Assembly: GCF_032118995.1 (NCBI RefSeq) | Contig: NC_092666.1 | Location: 10,180,501-10,244,500 of the forward strand | Direction of reading: 5' to 3' | From: Asterias amurensis | Lineage: Eukaryota > Echinodermata > Asteroidea > Forcipulatida > Asteriidae | DNA: 64,000 nucleotides | In this document: positions 21,601 to 30,300 of the stretch, one piece after another | Numbering within the stretch: the stretch's first letter is position 1 | Layout: each line of letters begins with the position of its first letter | Program-made: the position numbers and the translations under genes | The notes under the pieces: model-generated | What the model saw: only the letters and a program-made list of their open reading frames with translations | What the model was told of the DNA's origin: nothing | Database searches by the model: none

Positions 21601-23945
21601 GTAAATAATGGTGAAAAATCTAACGTAAGATTCACATTCAAAGAGTCCGTGTAACGGAAGCTTGTTATATGGCCGCTTTGGTTTTTTAAAATCATTTTTC
21701 GCTAAATACGTGACATTTTGATGATTTCTATAAAAACATTATTTATGATTCTACACCCCTAAATTGCGTAAACGGTGAGCCGGTGTGTCCCTTTAATGTT
21801 ATAAATTCAAAATGAAGCAAATATTTCAAAATGCATTTCTCTATGTTTTCGGGGAAATAGGTCTATTTTTGAGACAGTTCTGTTACATCAGGATACAATT
21901 GCCTCGAGTTTTTCTTACCAGAAATAAAAAGACAAATTTTGGCCCTGATCAAAACCGAAAGGAAAATATTCTGAGACCCCTGAAAAAAATGAAATTTTTA
22001 GGGCAAAAAATATGGTAAAAATGTTGATTTTGCACGTTCTAAAAACATACTCCAATGCACGTTCTTAAAATAGCACAAGGGTGAAATTTATAGCAATATT
22101 TTTTTGTCTCAAGTAAAGCCAAGGATGATAATTTGTAGTGATGGAAAAGGTTTTAAGAAATATTTTAGTTTTTTCGTGGGGTGGAAAAAAACATTTTTTC
22201 AGACCCCAAAATCGGCCTAAAGTGGCCTAAACACAAATGAACTGTTACCATGGCAACGTGTTATATTATTGTTTGAAATGTAAATGTTGTTTATTTGGAC
22301 CCAAAGTCCCTACCATCCACAAAGTATAAGAAAAATATTCCTTTTTTTGTGAAAAGACCCTTAAAAAGGCATTTTTCACGTTTTGGGGAAAAAGTCTAGT
22401 TTTGAGGCAGTACTGTCACAACAGGATACAATTGCCCAAGTTTTTGACACCAGATATGAAAAGACCAATGTTGGCCCTAATCACAGCCGAAAGGAAAATT
22501 TTCTGAGACCCCTGGCAAGTTGACATTTTGGGGTCCAAAAATAGGGTAAAAATGTCGATTTTGCAAGTTATAAAAACATACTGTAATGCATGATGTAAAA
22601 ATAGCACAAGGGTGATATTTAAAGCAATAATTTTTTTTTTCTCAAGGAAGGCCAAGGATGATACTTTGTAGTGATATAAAGGGTTTTTGGAAATAATTTT
22701 GCATTTTGGAGGGGTGGAGTTGTAAATATGAGCTAAAAACCAGTTTTTCAAACCCCAAAATCGGCCTAAAATGGCCAAAAAACAAAATGAGCCGTAACCA
22801 TGGCAACGGGCTATATACAGAATTGAAAATGAAATTTTGTTAACTTGCACCCCAAGGCCCTTCCACCCACAAAGTATAAAACAAATTCATTTTTTGACCG
22901 TGAGCAACTATGTCAATTATTTACCTGAACTGACTCTTAAAAAGCAAAATGAAATGTAATTGATCATAATGAAAATAAATAATTTCTAAAATGCAAATTG
23001 TTGACTAACTGAATCAAGTTTCTCTTTATTACGGGCATTATTACTAATATCTGTTTACAGGAAAACATGTAACTTTTGCAATTCGCCAAACACACACAGC
23101 CCGAAGGCCACTTCAAGGTGTGGGCTACAATATTGTTGTTCTTCCATGGGCCGTTGCCACCTACTCCTAGGGCTTAAACAGGGTTACCCCATTTACAGTC
23201 CATAGGGATGTAGGCTTGGGTATCATCAATCCGAAGCCTGGCAGGTAGACTACCTCCCCAACTTTATGTAGCAAGTGTCACAACCGGGATTCGAACCCAC
23301 ACTCTGCTGATCAAACACCAAAGCTTCAATCCGGTGCTCTTAACAGCTAGGTCATGACACGCCAACGAGACAAAAACTGATCCGGCTTTTCTGCATGCTG
23401 ATTAAAGGGAAGGTACACGTTTGGTAATACTCAAAACAAATATTATTAACTTAACAACTGACTTGGTAACGAGCATTGTAGAGCTGTTGATAGTGTACAA
23501 CATTAAACGGCTCCCCCTGAAGTAGCATAGATGTTGAGAAAGAGGTAATTTCTCACTCAAATAATAAAATACTTCTATAAGACTTCTAGATAGAAGTCTT
23601 TTATTCTTATCTGAAAGCACACAAATTCGTCCAACAAGGGTGTTTTTTTCTCTCATCATTTTCTCGCAACTTCGATGACCAATTGAGCCCAAATTTTCAC
23701 AGGCTTGTTATTTTATGCTTATGTTGGGATACACCAAGTGAGAAGACTGGTCATTGGCAATTACCAAACGTGTACCTTTCCTTTAAGGTGACATGAAAAC
23801 TTGTAACAATAACTTGTGTGCAATAATTAAATAAAATACATCGACACTTATAACGCTTGACGAGTTTTTCTTTTGTCGACTTACCTTGAAAAATGTTTCC
23901 AATAATTAACAAGACTGCGAACCTTGGGGTACATCCTCCTTTCAT
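8758..23945 (-). CDS. Ig-superfamily transmembrane receptor with cytoplasmic ITIM motifs (gene 1)
   Basis: Ten coding exons: 23945-23885, 17667-17296, 16863-16555, 16118-16047, 14524-14372, 13558-13531, 13090-12993, 12405-12292, 9463-9351, 9024-8758. All junctions are AG/GT with matching phases and the sum is 1587 bp (528 aa). Residues 1-20 are a signal peptide. Residues 21-144 are Ig domain 1 (LVCKV, LKWTL, ADEAMVKC). Residues 145-247 are Ig domain 2 (LPCSV, CVWSL, DEGRYQC). Residues 248-290 are a Ser/Thr-rich stalk and 291-317 a membrane helix followed by RLHKKR. The tail has VMYTSV (Y408), LVYADL (Y449) and TQYAAI (Y473), an acidic patch and a PPPPP run. Both Ig domains carry many N-glycosylation sequons. 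ITIM consensus is S/I/V/L-x-Y-x-x-I/V/L; the first two motifs fit. Likely a surface receptor recruiting SH2 phosphatases. The start of exon 3 was chosen by phase and is the least certain junction. Confidence 0.82.
9690..11160. mobile_element. RepL second, rearranged copy
   Basis: 9690-9893 matches the right end of RepL (compare 7203-7351). 9894-10478 matches its left portion (4476-5165) without the terminal repeat, and 10930-11160 matches later parts (including GATAAACATTCCACTG and AAACAGACGCCTCG). The order implies a tandem or circular junction before decay. A 377-bp MITE (10479-10855) interrupts it. It lies in the intron between gene 1 exons 8 and 9. Confidence 0.65.
10479..10855. mobile_element. 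RepA-related TTAA MITE
   Basis: Preceded by TTAA, with inverted ends CATTGGACCCTTTCG and CGAAAGGGTCCAACGG. Its interior shares the RepA block GACCGATTGAG plus TTTTCACAGGTTTGTTATTT, so it is a sister subfamily with different termini. Confidence 0.7.
11161..11834. other. Intron sequence without recognised features
   Basis: Part of the large intron between gene 1 exons 8 and 9. Short ORFs exist on both strands, but none has a recognisable domain or consistent splice sites. Confidence 0.5.
11839..12230 (+). mobile_element. RepA MITE copy 2 (complete, reference copy)
   Basis: A 392-bp element flanked by TTAA (11835-11838 and 12231-12234). The ends AGGCATGGGACACTATTG and AATAGTGTCCAGTGTCT are inverted. 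The interior contains a long imperfect inverted region around GACCTCAG/GAGGTC. TTAA target duplications point to the piggyBac or Kolobok superfamilies. No coding sequence. Confidence 0.88.
12292..13558 (-). CDS. Gene 1 exons 6-8: cytoplasmic linker
   Basis: Exons 13558-13531 (28 bp), 13090-12993 (98 bp) and 12405-12292 (114 bp) encode RYSAIPASQT, then a Ser/Thr/Gln-rich stretch ending QPNRGEQ, then DASRVFHADTAASVDLNL and IQHYDSG. Each has a clear acceptor (TTTAG, ACGCAG, GGCAG) and donor, and the phases run 1, 2, 1, 1. No recognised domain. The 28-bp microexon was found only by splice and phase logic. Confidence 0.72.
12425..12795 (+). mobile_element. RepA MITE copy 3 (decayed, right part duplicated)
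   Basis: Retains GAGAAATGGCTCCCTCTGAAG and the right-hand third. The block from the TTTTCACAGG box to GTCTTTGACAATTACCAAA occurs twice (about 12590-12690 and 12690-12790). The left terminus is missing. Confidence 0.75.
12797..12948. mobile_element. ~150-bp MITE
   Basis: Inverted ends GGATTTCACAAAGAGTTAAG and CCTAACTCTTTGTCAAATCG, with internal inverted TTAGGACTAG words. It abuts RepA copy 3 and ends just downstream of gene 1 exon 7. Confidence 0.75.
13600..14290. other. Gene 1 intron, nothing recognised
   Basis: AT-rich intron between exons 5 and 6, with no repeat family or RNA gene that I can identify. Confidence 0.5.
14372..14524 (-). CDS. Gene 1 exon 5: stalk and membrane helix
   Basis: Encodes a Thr/Val/Pro stalk (THASVPVAPVPTT), then an uncharged 27-residue helix from GLVLIIAASSAGLL to VALRLHKK. 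The basic stop-transfer sequence places the remaining exons in the cytoplasm. Phase 1-1, 153 bp, donor ACGTAAGA. Confidence 0.88.
14550..14735. mobile_element. RepB MITE fragment
   Basis: Matches the right half of RepB (compare 37620-37829): CGTGTTAGTGCGCA, AAAGGAAAACCATGCAATTT, and the terminal CCAACTCGACCGATCCA. The left half is missing and the end is degraded. Confidence 0.75.
14890..15270. mobile_element. RepB MITE, full copy
   Basis: A 381-bp palindromic element flanked by TTAA. It begins AAGGAACACGTTGCCTTGG and ends with the complement. The two halves fold on each other around GGCCATTTATGGGAGTCAAA. Related copies lie at 37452, 38782 and, interrupted, at 45297. It sits in the intron between gene 1 exons 4 and 5. 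Confidence 0.88.
15585..15960. repeat. Dispersed repeat with (TAA)n end, LINE/SINE 3'-end-like
   Basis: Starts at an (AAT)n run followed by TCTTATATAGCGCAAGTAAA and contains TGGGACGTAAAGCC (minus strand). The microsatellite-like terminus next to a GCGC-bearing stem resembles the 3' ends of L2/CR1-type LINEs, as at 36500-36540 here. Family assignment is tentative. Confidence 0.5.
16047..16118 (-). CDS. Gene 1 exon 4: stalk
   Basis: A 72-bp phase 1-1 exon encoding DEPTNSMSDIGSTELQTL then TKETAN, rich in Ser and Thr, as expected for a membrane-proximal stalk. A duplicated, decayed copy of this exon lies at 18140-18090. The same stretch of minus-strand sequence is open beyond both splice sites. 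Confidence 0.75.
16555..16863 (-). CDS. Gene 1 exon 3: Ig domain 2
   Basis: Encodes LPCSV, CVWSL and DEGRYQCDV, a complete Ig fold with six cysteines and at least six sequons. The donor is GGTTAGT. Two candidate acceptors exist: TTTTAG (exon start at 16880) breaks the phase, while ACAAG (start at 16863) keeps phase 1. I chose the latter, although its pyrimidine tract is weak. Confidence 0.82.
17296..17667 (-). CDS. Gene 1 exon 2: Ig domain 1
   Basis: A phase 1-1 exon of 372 bp. It has four cysteines (LVCKV, PPCDG, ARCGR, VKCEV), suggesting the canonical disulfide plus a second pair, the core tryptophan (LKWTL) and the strand-F motif ADEAMVKC. Sequons include NGT, NKT, NLT and NET. The acceptor reads TTGAACAG and the donor GGGTAAGT. 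Confidence 0.88.
17870..18141. pseudogene. Segmental duplication copy B with decayed copy of gene 1 exon 4
   Basis: The minus strand encodes GSTELQTLT like exon 4 (16118-16047), but 24 bp of its 5' part are missing and a 2-bp deletion shifts the frame before the donor. The foldback element at 18146-22936 replaces the bases upstream of the acceptor. Copy B lies in intron 1 of gene 1, upstream of exon 2, so inclusion would be harmful; decay is expected. Confidence 0.75.
20027..20205. mobile_element. RepB fragment in foldback loop
   Basis: Begins GTAACCGTTTGTTATAAAATG and ends at the RepB terminus CAAGGCAACGTGTTCCTTTAA. It lacks the outer left end and the palindromic centre. Confidence 0.7.
21278..21792. 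mobile_element. 515-bp TTAA MITE within the foldback right arm
   Basis: Flanked by TTAA on both sides. Ends AGGGACACACCAGCCG and CGGTGTGTCCCT are inverted. It is absent from the corresponding position of the left arm, so it inserted after the foldback element formed. Confidence 0.85.
23085..23366 (-). mobile_element. tRNA-derived SINE
   Basis: On the minus strand the head reads TGACCTAGCTGTTAAGAGCA, with a box-B-like GGGTTCGAATCCCGG about 50 bases on, the spacing of a tRNA-type internal promoter. It interrupts duplication copy B in intron 1 of gene 1. The body has no family I can name. Confidence 0.75.
23406..23782 (+). mobile_element. RepA-related TTAA MITE (AGGGAAGGTACACG ends)
   Basis: TTAA at 23402-23405 and 23783-23786. 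Ends GGGAAGGTACACGTTTGGTA and ACCAAACGTGTACCTTTCC are inverted. The interior follows RepA. It is in intron 1, about 100 bp from the signal peptide exon. Confidence 0.85.
23885..23945 (-). CDS. Gene 1 exon 1: signal peptide
   Basis: Encodes MKGGCTPRFAVLLIIGNIFQ, a basic start followed by a hydrophobic core, and ends CAAG before the donor GTAAGT. It leaves one base, which joins AT of exon 2 to give Asp. No other Met codon lies between it and the hydrophobic core. Confidence 0.8.
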
Positions 23946-25075
23946 TTTGAATAACTTTAGTCAGTGTGAAGATGTTGGCGAATAGCAGTTAGATTATGAT
24001 TCTACACTTTGAATCACACACAGTAAATGTATCTGACGCGGTTCAATGATTAATGATTATAACCAGTAGCAGTGCAACTTTCTAAACAGTGGCATCGGAA
24101 AAGTATGTGAATTTTTGGTCGATAGCAAACAACGAAAGGACGTGTGTTTTTACGTTTTGCAACGACGCGCTCTCGATATTTTGTAGATGAGGACTGGAAA
24201 TCTTCTTTCGAGTGTTTTTTTCTTTTTAGTGTCCTTCTCTTTTTGTACTATTAAAACACTTACTCTGGCTCCTAAATCAACAGTTTTTCAGGCGCAAAGG
24301 GAGAAGGGAAGTTTCGCTTTCTTTTCTATTAATGCACGGGATATACAGAAAAAAAGAAAAGAAAAAAAAGTAGCAGGCCTCTGTGAAGACGTTTGATATC
24401 CGGTTTGAAATTGCAACGGTTCTTTTATTTCTAACACCTAATAATAATAGGTTTTCCCGGCCAATGTCATCAAACTTCTGGCTCATTCAGTTTAGTTTGA
24501 AAACGAATGCTCCGTTGAATCAGCATTCAACAGTCAAAAAGAGTAATTAAGTTTCACTAGTTTAGCATTCACTGGTCAAATCAGATCATTCAATTTCACT
24601 TGGCCCGAGAATCATTCAATTTCGTAAAATCCAGCAGCAAGACCTGGTCAACCACATTTTCCAAATGTTTGCAGTCGAATCAATTTCTATTATTGTTTGC
24701 TTTCTGACTGGTATAGCTGCCTATTTAAAATTAAATCAGATACTTTGAGGGAAACCTATTTGGCATTATCTCCAAGTGAACGCCATAGCAATTTTGGCTA
24801 AAAAGATGGCTGCCCGAGGTCGGTACAGAGCAAGATAGGGCGAGACTGGTTGAAACATTCAAGAATAACATTAATTTCTTTTTAAATTGTATTAAAACGA
24901 CCCCATTATGTAAGGTTTTAATTTCCTTTGAAACATTTGTTAAAGTCTAATTTGAAATGGTCCTGACATTAACAGAAAAACAAAGACAACATAACCAGGG
25001 GAAAACAAAAAACATATCAAGGCTAAAGCAAAATAATTAGTTTAGCATTTCAAAGTATCGGGTGCAGACTTAAAC
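23946..25075. other. Upstream of gene 1; no other feature recognised
   Basis: Should contain the 5' untranslated region and promoter of gene 1, but I cannot define either from sequence alone. The plus-strand ORF near 24187 looks signal-peptide-like by composition only. Confidence 0.4.
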
Positions 25076-25079
25076 TTAA

Positions 25080-25659
25080 GTCACCTGGAAGTGGTATTTT
25101 TTTCAAAATAAAGCTTTTGTCGCTAACATATGTGTTTTGATGAGTGGAATGTGAATAAACAGTTATCTAAGGTTTAAAAAAATCAGTTCTTATGTTATTT
25201 ACAAATTTAAGAGTAGACCCCGACCCGAGAGGGCGCTGTTCGTGACGTCAATCGAGGCAGACTTTGCCTGTAATGCGTAGAGTAAACACAATTGCAAAGT
25301 ACATGTACGGACCAAGTCGTGAGTTTGTACGTTTCAAAAAACAATTTTTTTTTTTTTTTTTTTTCCGGCAATGCCGACCAGGTGTATATTGCTGCTGAAT
25401 GCAGAAAAACACTTTTTGAAATGTACCAACTCACGACTTGGACGTACATGTACTTTGCACGTGTGTTTACTATACGCATTGCAGGCAAAGTCTGCCTCGA
25501 TTGACGTCACAAAAGGGGTAGGCGGAGTCAGCCCCCAAACAACTTTATATATTTTTTAAACATATAAATCATGAAAACAATTACTAAAAAAATTGTTTTA
25601 TTGTTCGTAAGCATATACTCTTATGTTTGAAAGAAAAAAAATTATATTTCCAGGTGACT
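25080..25659. mobile_element. RepC MITE copy 1
   Basis: A 580-bp element flanked by TTAA, with ends GTCACCTGGAAGTGGTAT and ATATTTCCAGGTGACTT. The interior has long inverted repeats around CAATCGAGGCAGACTTTGCC and a poly-T loop at 25346-25363. Other copies: 39621-40468 and the right end at 50047-50273. Confidence 0.88.
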
Positions 25660-26268
25660 TTAAGGAAGGGAACAAACGCACAAACGCAAAGGAACAACGA
25701 TTTCAATTAAGAAAAAACACATTATGTAAATAATGGTGTGAAATACATCCTCTTACAATGGACAACTTATGTGCCAGTAGGAGAGCTTTAATTCCCATTT
25801 AACTCATCTTTAATTTGAATCCAAAGAAGTTGAAATTCGTTGCCGAAAATGAAAAAGAAAACGCAAACTAGCAAAACAATCATGTTCGCTTCGGTGAGTC
25901 TTATTTTGAAGTTTCAATTGCAAATTGGTAGTACAACTTCAACTTAAGAATGGTAAAAGTGTAGTCTTGAATGGCCTTTAATGAAAATCAATGCATTAAG
26001 AGCTAAAAAGAAATCCTAGTTGGAGGGAACCATGGGTAAAATGCATGAATTTGAATGCATGTTAATGAAATTGAATGATTGTTTTTGCTGAAATTGGCCG
26101 GGAAAACCTATGTTAGGCCTAATTGTATTTTGAATAATATATAAGTTGAACACAAAACACAGTAGGTCCCGACACATTGTTTCAGTTATTAAAGAGTGAA
26201 AGGTCAACACGACTTGAGGCATGGCAACACAAAAGTTCACATACACTATCTGATTCATCCTATTATCT

Positions 26269-26295
26269 GGAGATGTTAGCTTGAACCCTGGACCT
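26269..26295 (+). other. 2A-like motif GDVSLNPGP at LINE leader
   Basis: Reads GDVSLNPGP after a hydrophobic FILLLS. 2A-like sequences (D-V/I-E-x-N-P-G-P) cause ribosome skipping and are known at the start of CR1/L2 LINE proteins in echinoderms and other deuterostomes. Here Ser replaces the usual Glu, so activity is uncertain. A stop codon lies just upstream in this frame. Confidence 0.75.
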
Positions 26296-26459
26296 AGGAG
26301 CTCTGACATTATTACTACTGGTGAGCATTACTATTCATGTGATACGTCTACAAATTACTATGGTATACACTCCCATCCACATGCTTACGACAGAAATAAA
26401 TTGCTGCAAATTAATCGTGGAAGCCAGTTTCTGACAACATGTCGACTTCGGGATGAAAT

Positions 26460-27330
26460 TTGGAAAAACATTGTTCTCTTGGGATCGCTCGGAAACGACG
26501 AGCACACAGAGGCAATAGAGACGGGAGAAGGAAGCAGAGGCATATTCCAGTATGGACATCTCCTCGCCTGCCTGCCATCAACGTCACCGGGCAGGGCATC
26601 AATTACAGCAATCTAAGGAGTATACCCAGACATAATACTAACATCCAGTCCGGTACAACAGTTCATCTATGGAATGCTCGTTCTCTGAGAAACAAAGCTT
26701 TAACGACATATGACTACATTCTTGAAAATGATATAGATATCTTCGTCATCACCGAATCATGGCTCAAAGATGATGACCAGGTCATTAAAGGTGAATGTAC
26801 CCCACCTGGATATACGTTTCTCAATAAACCACGTACAACCGGAAGTGGAGTAGGTATAGCAGTTATTTTCAAATCTGAGCTCAAACTTTGTGCCCGAGCT
26901 TTGGCAAATGACTTCAGAACATTTGAGTGTGTTCATGTTGTGAACAAGTCATCATCTTCTGCTCTACTAAATCTGGTTGTTGTCTATCGTCCACCACCAT
27001 CACCTGCTAATGGACTCACTTTAGTTGACTTCATGAGTGAATTTGATACCTTCTTAACTGATCTATATGTCACCCAGGCAAACTGCTTCTGTTAGGTGAT
27101 TTCAACTTTCATGTAGACAATCCTATACCAAGACAGATGTAAATGGGTTTCTTCAGGCTATATCAGCAGCAAGCTTAGTCCAACATGTTACTGGGCCAAC
27201 TCATTCGCATGGACACACGCTTGATCTTGTCTTCACAAGAGACTCTGAGTTTATAATCCAGAAATGTAGTGTCCGAGACGTGCTCATGTCTGACCACTCG
27301 GTGGTGAGTCTGGATTTGACTATTGCTGCT
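26460..27330 (+). pseudogene. LINE endonuclease domain
   Basis: Two frames together cover an AP endonuclease-like domain with the catalytic Glu in TESWL, Asp/Asn in GDFN and His in SDHS. The frame changes at about 27095. The protein continues into the first satellite unit as QHERITRTSRNYRAWDRDR. Confidence 0.8.
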
Positions 27331-27333
27331 AAC

Positions 27334-30300
27334 CAACATGAGAGGATAACGAGAACCTCACGTAACTATCGAGCATGGGACAGGGACAGACCAACATGAG
27401 AGGATAATGAGAACCTTGCGTAACTATCGAGCAATGGACAGGGACAGACCAACATGAGAGGATAACGAGAACCTTGCGTAACTATCGAGCAATGGACCGG
27501 GACAGACCAACATGAGAGGATAACGAGAACCTCGCGTAACTATCGAGCAATGGACAGGGACAGACCAACATAACGAGAACCTTGCGTAACTATCGAGCAA
27601 TGGACAGGGACAGACCAACATGAGAGGATAACAAGAACCTTGCGTAACTGTCGAGCATGGGACAGGGACAGACCAACATGAGAGGATAACAAGAACCTCG
27701 CGTAACTATCGAGCAATGGACAGGGACAGACCAACATGAGAGGATAACGAGAACCTCGCGTTACTATCGAGCAATGGACAGGGACAGACCAACATGAGAG
27801 GATAACGAGAACCTCGCGTAACTATCGAGCAATGGACAGGGACAGACCAACATGAGAGGATAACGAGAACCTTGCAGAACAATTGAGCATGGGACCGGGA
27901 CAGACCAACATGAGAGGATAATGAGAACCTCGCGTAACTATGGAGCATGGGACAGGGACAGACCAACATGAGAGGATAACGAGAACCTCGCGTAACTATC
28001 GAGCAATGGACAGGGACAGACCAACATGAGAGGATAACGAGAACCTCGTGTAACTATCGAGCAATGGACGGGGACAGACCAACATGAGAGGATGACGAGA
28101 ACCTCGTGTAACTATCGAGCAATGGACAGGGACAGACCAACATGAGAGGATAACGAGAACCTTGCGTAACTATCGAGCATGGGACCGGGACAGACCAACA
28201 TGAGAGGATAACGAGAACCTTGCATAACTATCGAGCATGGGACAGGGACAGACCAACAGGAGAGGATAACGAGAACCTCGCGTTACTATCGAGCAATGGA
28301 CAGGGACAGACCAACATGAGAAGATAATGAGAACCTTGCGTAACTATCGAGCATGGGACAGGGACAGACCAACATGAGAGGATAACGAGAACCTCGCGTA
28401 ACTATCGAGCAATGGACAGGGACAGACCAACATGAGAGGATAACGAGAACCTTCCGTAACTATCAAGCAATGAACAGGGACAGACCAACATGAGAGGATA
28501 ACGAGAACCTCACGTAACTATCGAGCAATGGACAGGGACAGACCAACATGAGAGGATAACGAGAACATTGCGTAACTATCGAGCAATGGACAGGGACAGA
28601 CCAACATGAGAGGATAACGAGAACCTTGCGTAACTATCGAGCAATGGACAGGGACAGACCAACATGAGAGGATTACGAGAACCTTGCGTAACTATCGAGC
28701 AATGGACAGGGACAGACCAACATGAGAGGATAACGAGAACCTCGCGTAACTATCGAGCAATGGACAGGGACAGACCAACATGAGAGGATAACGAGAACCT
28801 TCCGTAACTATCAAGCAATGGACAGGGACAGACCAACATGAGAGGATAACGAGAACCTCACGTAACTATCGAGCAATGGACAGGGACAGACCAACATGAG
28901 AGGATAACGAGAACATTGCGTAACTATCGAGCAATGGACAGGGACAGACCAACATGAGAGGATAACGAGAACCTTGCGTAACTATCGAGCAATGGACAGG
29001 GACAGACCAACATGAGAGGATTACGAGAACCTTGCGTAACTATCGAGCAATGGACAGGGACAGACCAACATGAGAGGATAACGAGAACCTTGCGTAACTA
29101 TCGAGCAATGGACAGGGACAGACCAAAATGAGAGGATAATGAGAACCTTGCGTAACTATCGAGCAATGGACAGGGACAGACCAACATGAGAGGATAACGA
29201 GAACCTCGCGTAACTATCGAGCAATGGACAGGGACACCCCAACATGAGAGGATTACGAGAACCTTGCGTAACTATCGAGCAATGGACAGGGACAGACCAA
29301 CATGAGAGGATAATGAGAACCTTGCGTAACTATCGAGCAATGGACAGGGACAGACCAACATGAGAGGATAATGAGAACCTCGCGTAACATTCGAGCAATG
29401 GACAGGGACAGACCAACATGAGAGGATAACGAGAACCTCGCGTAACATTCGAGCAATGGACAGGGACAGACCAACAGGAGAGGATAACGAGAACCTCCCG
29501 TAACTATCGAGCAATGGACAGGGACAGACCAACATGAGAGGATAACGAGAACCTCGCGTAACTATATCGAGCATTGGACAGGGACAGACCAACATGAGAG
29601 GATAACGAGAACCTCGCGTAACTATCGAGCAATGGACAGGGACAGACCAACACGAGAGGATAACGAGAACCTTGCGTAACTATCGAGCAATGGACAGGGA
29701 CAGACCAACATGAGAGGATAATGAGAACCTTGCGTAACTATCGAGCAATGGACAGGGACAGACCAACATGAGAGGATAATGAGAACCTCGAGTAACATTC
29801 GAGCAATGGACAGGGACAGACCAACATGAGAGGATAACGAGAACCTCGCGTAACATTCGAGCAATGGACAGGGACAGACCAACATGAGAGGATAACGAGA
29901 ACCTTGCATAACTATCGAGCAATGGACAGGGATAGACCAACATGAGAGGATAACGAGAACCTCGCGTAACTATCGAGCAATGGACAGGGACAGACCAACA
30001 TGAGAGGATAACGAGAACCTCGCGTAACTATCGAGCAATGGACAGGGACAGAACAACATGAGAGGATAACGAGAACCTTGCAGAACTATTGAGCATGGGA
30101 CAGGGACAGACCAACATGAGAGGATAACGAGAACCTTGCGTAACTATCGAGCAATGGACCGGGACAGACCAACATGAGAGGATAACGAGAATCTCGTGGA
30201 ACTATCGAGCAATGGACAGGGACAGACCAACATGAGAGGATAACGAGAACCTCGCGTAACATTTGAGCAATGGACAGGGACAGACCAACATGAGAGGATA

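Larger units (their letters stand above)
18146..22936. mobile_element. 4.8 kb foldback element with TTAA target duplication
   Basis: Flanked by TTAA (18142-18145 and 22937-22940). Ends GAGTCAGTTCAGGTAAATA and its complement begin very long inverted arms, about 1.75 kb at the left (to ~19890) and about 2.4 kb at the right (from ~20530, including a 515-bp MITE). The centre holds a RepB fragment (20027-20205). The minus strand of the left arm has a short frame with CKECSSHSTCNGNHTC, the only protein-like hint. TTAA targeting suggests the piggyBac/Kolobok group. No transposase was recognised. Confidence 0.85.

Noticed and set aside
22416-22850. 144-codon minus-strand ORF as a coding gene
   Set aside because: It is one arm of the foldback element; the other arm encodes the same stretch inverted. 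The composition is low-complexity and no domain is seen.
24187-24396. Plus-strand ORF beginning with a signal-peptide-like segment
   Set aside because: Hydrophobicity comes from a T-rich run. There is no donor site or downstream exon, and it lies in the upstream region of a minus-strand gene.
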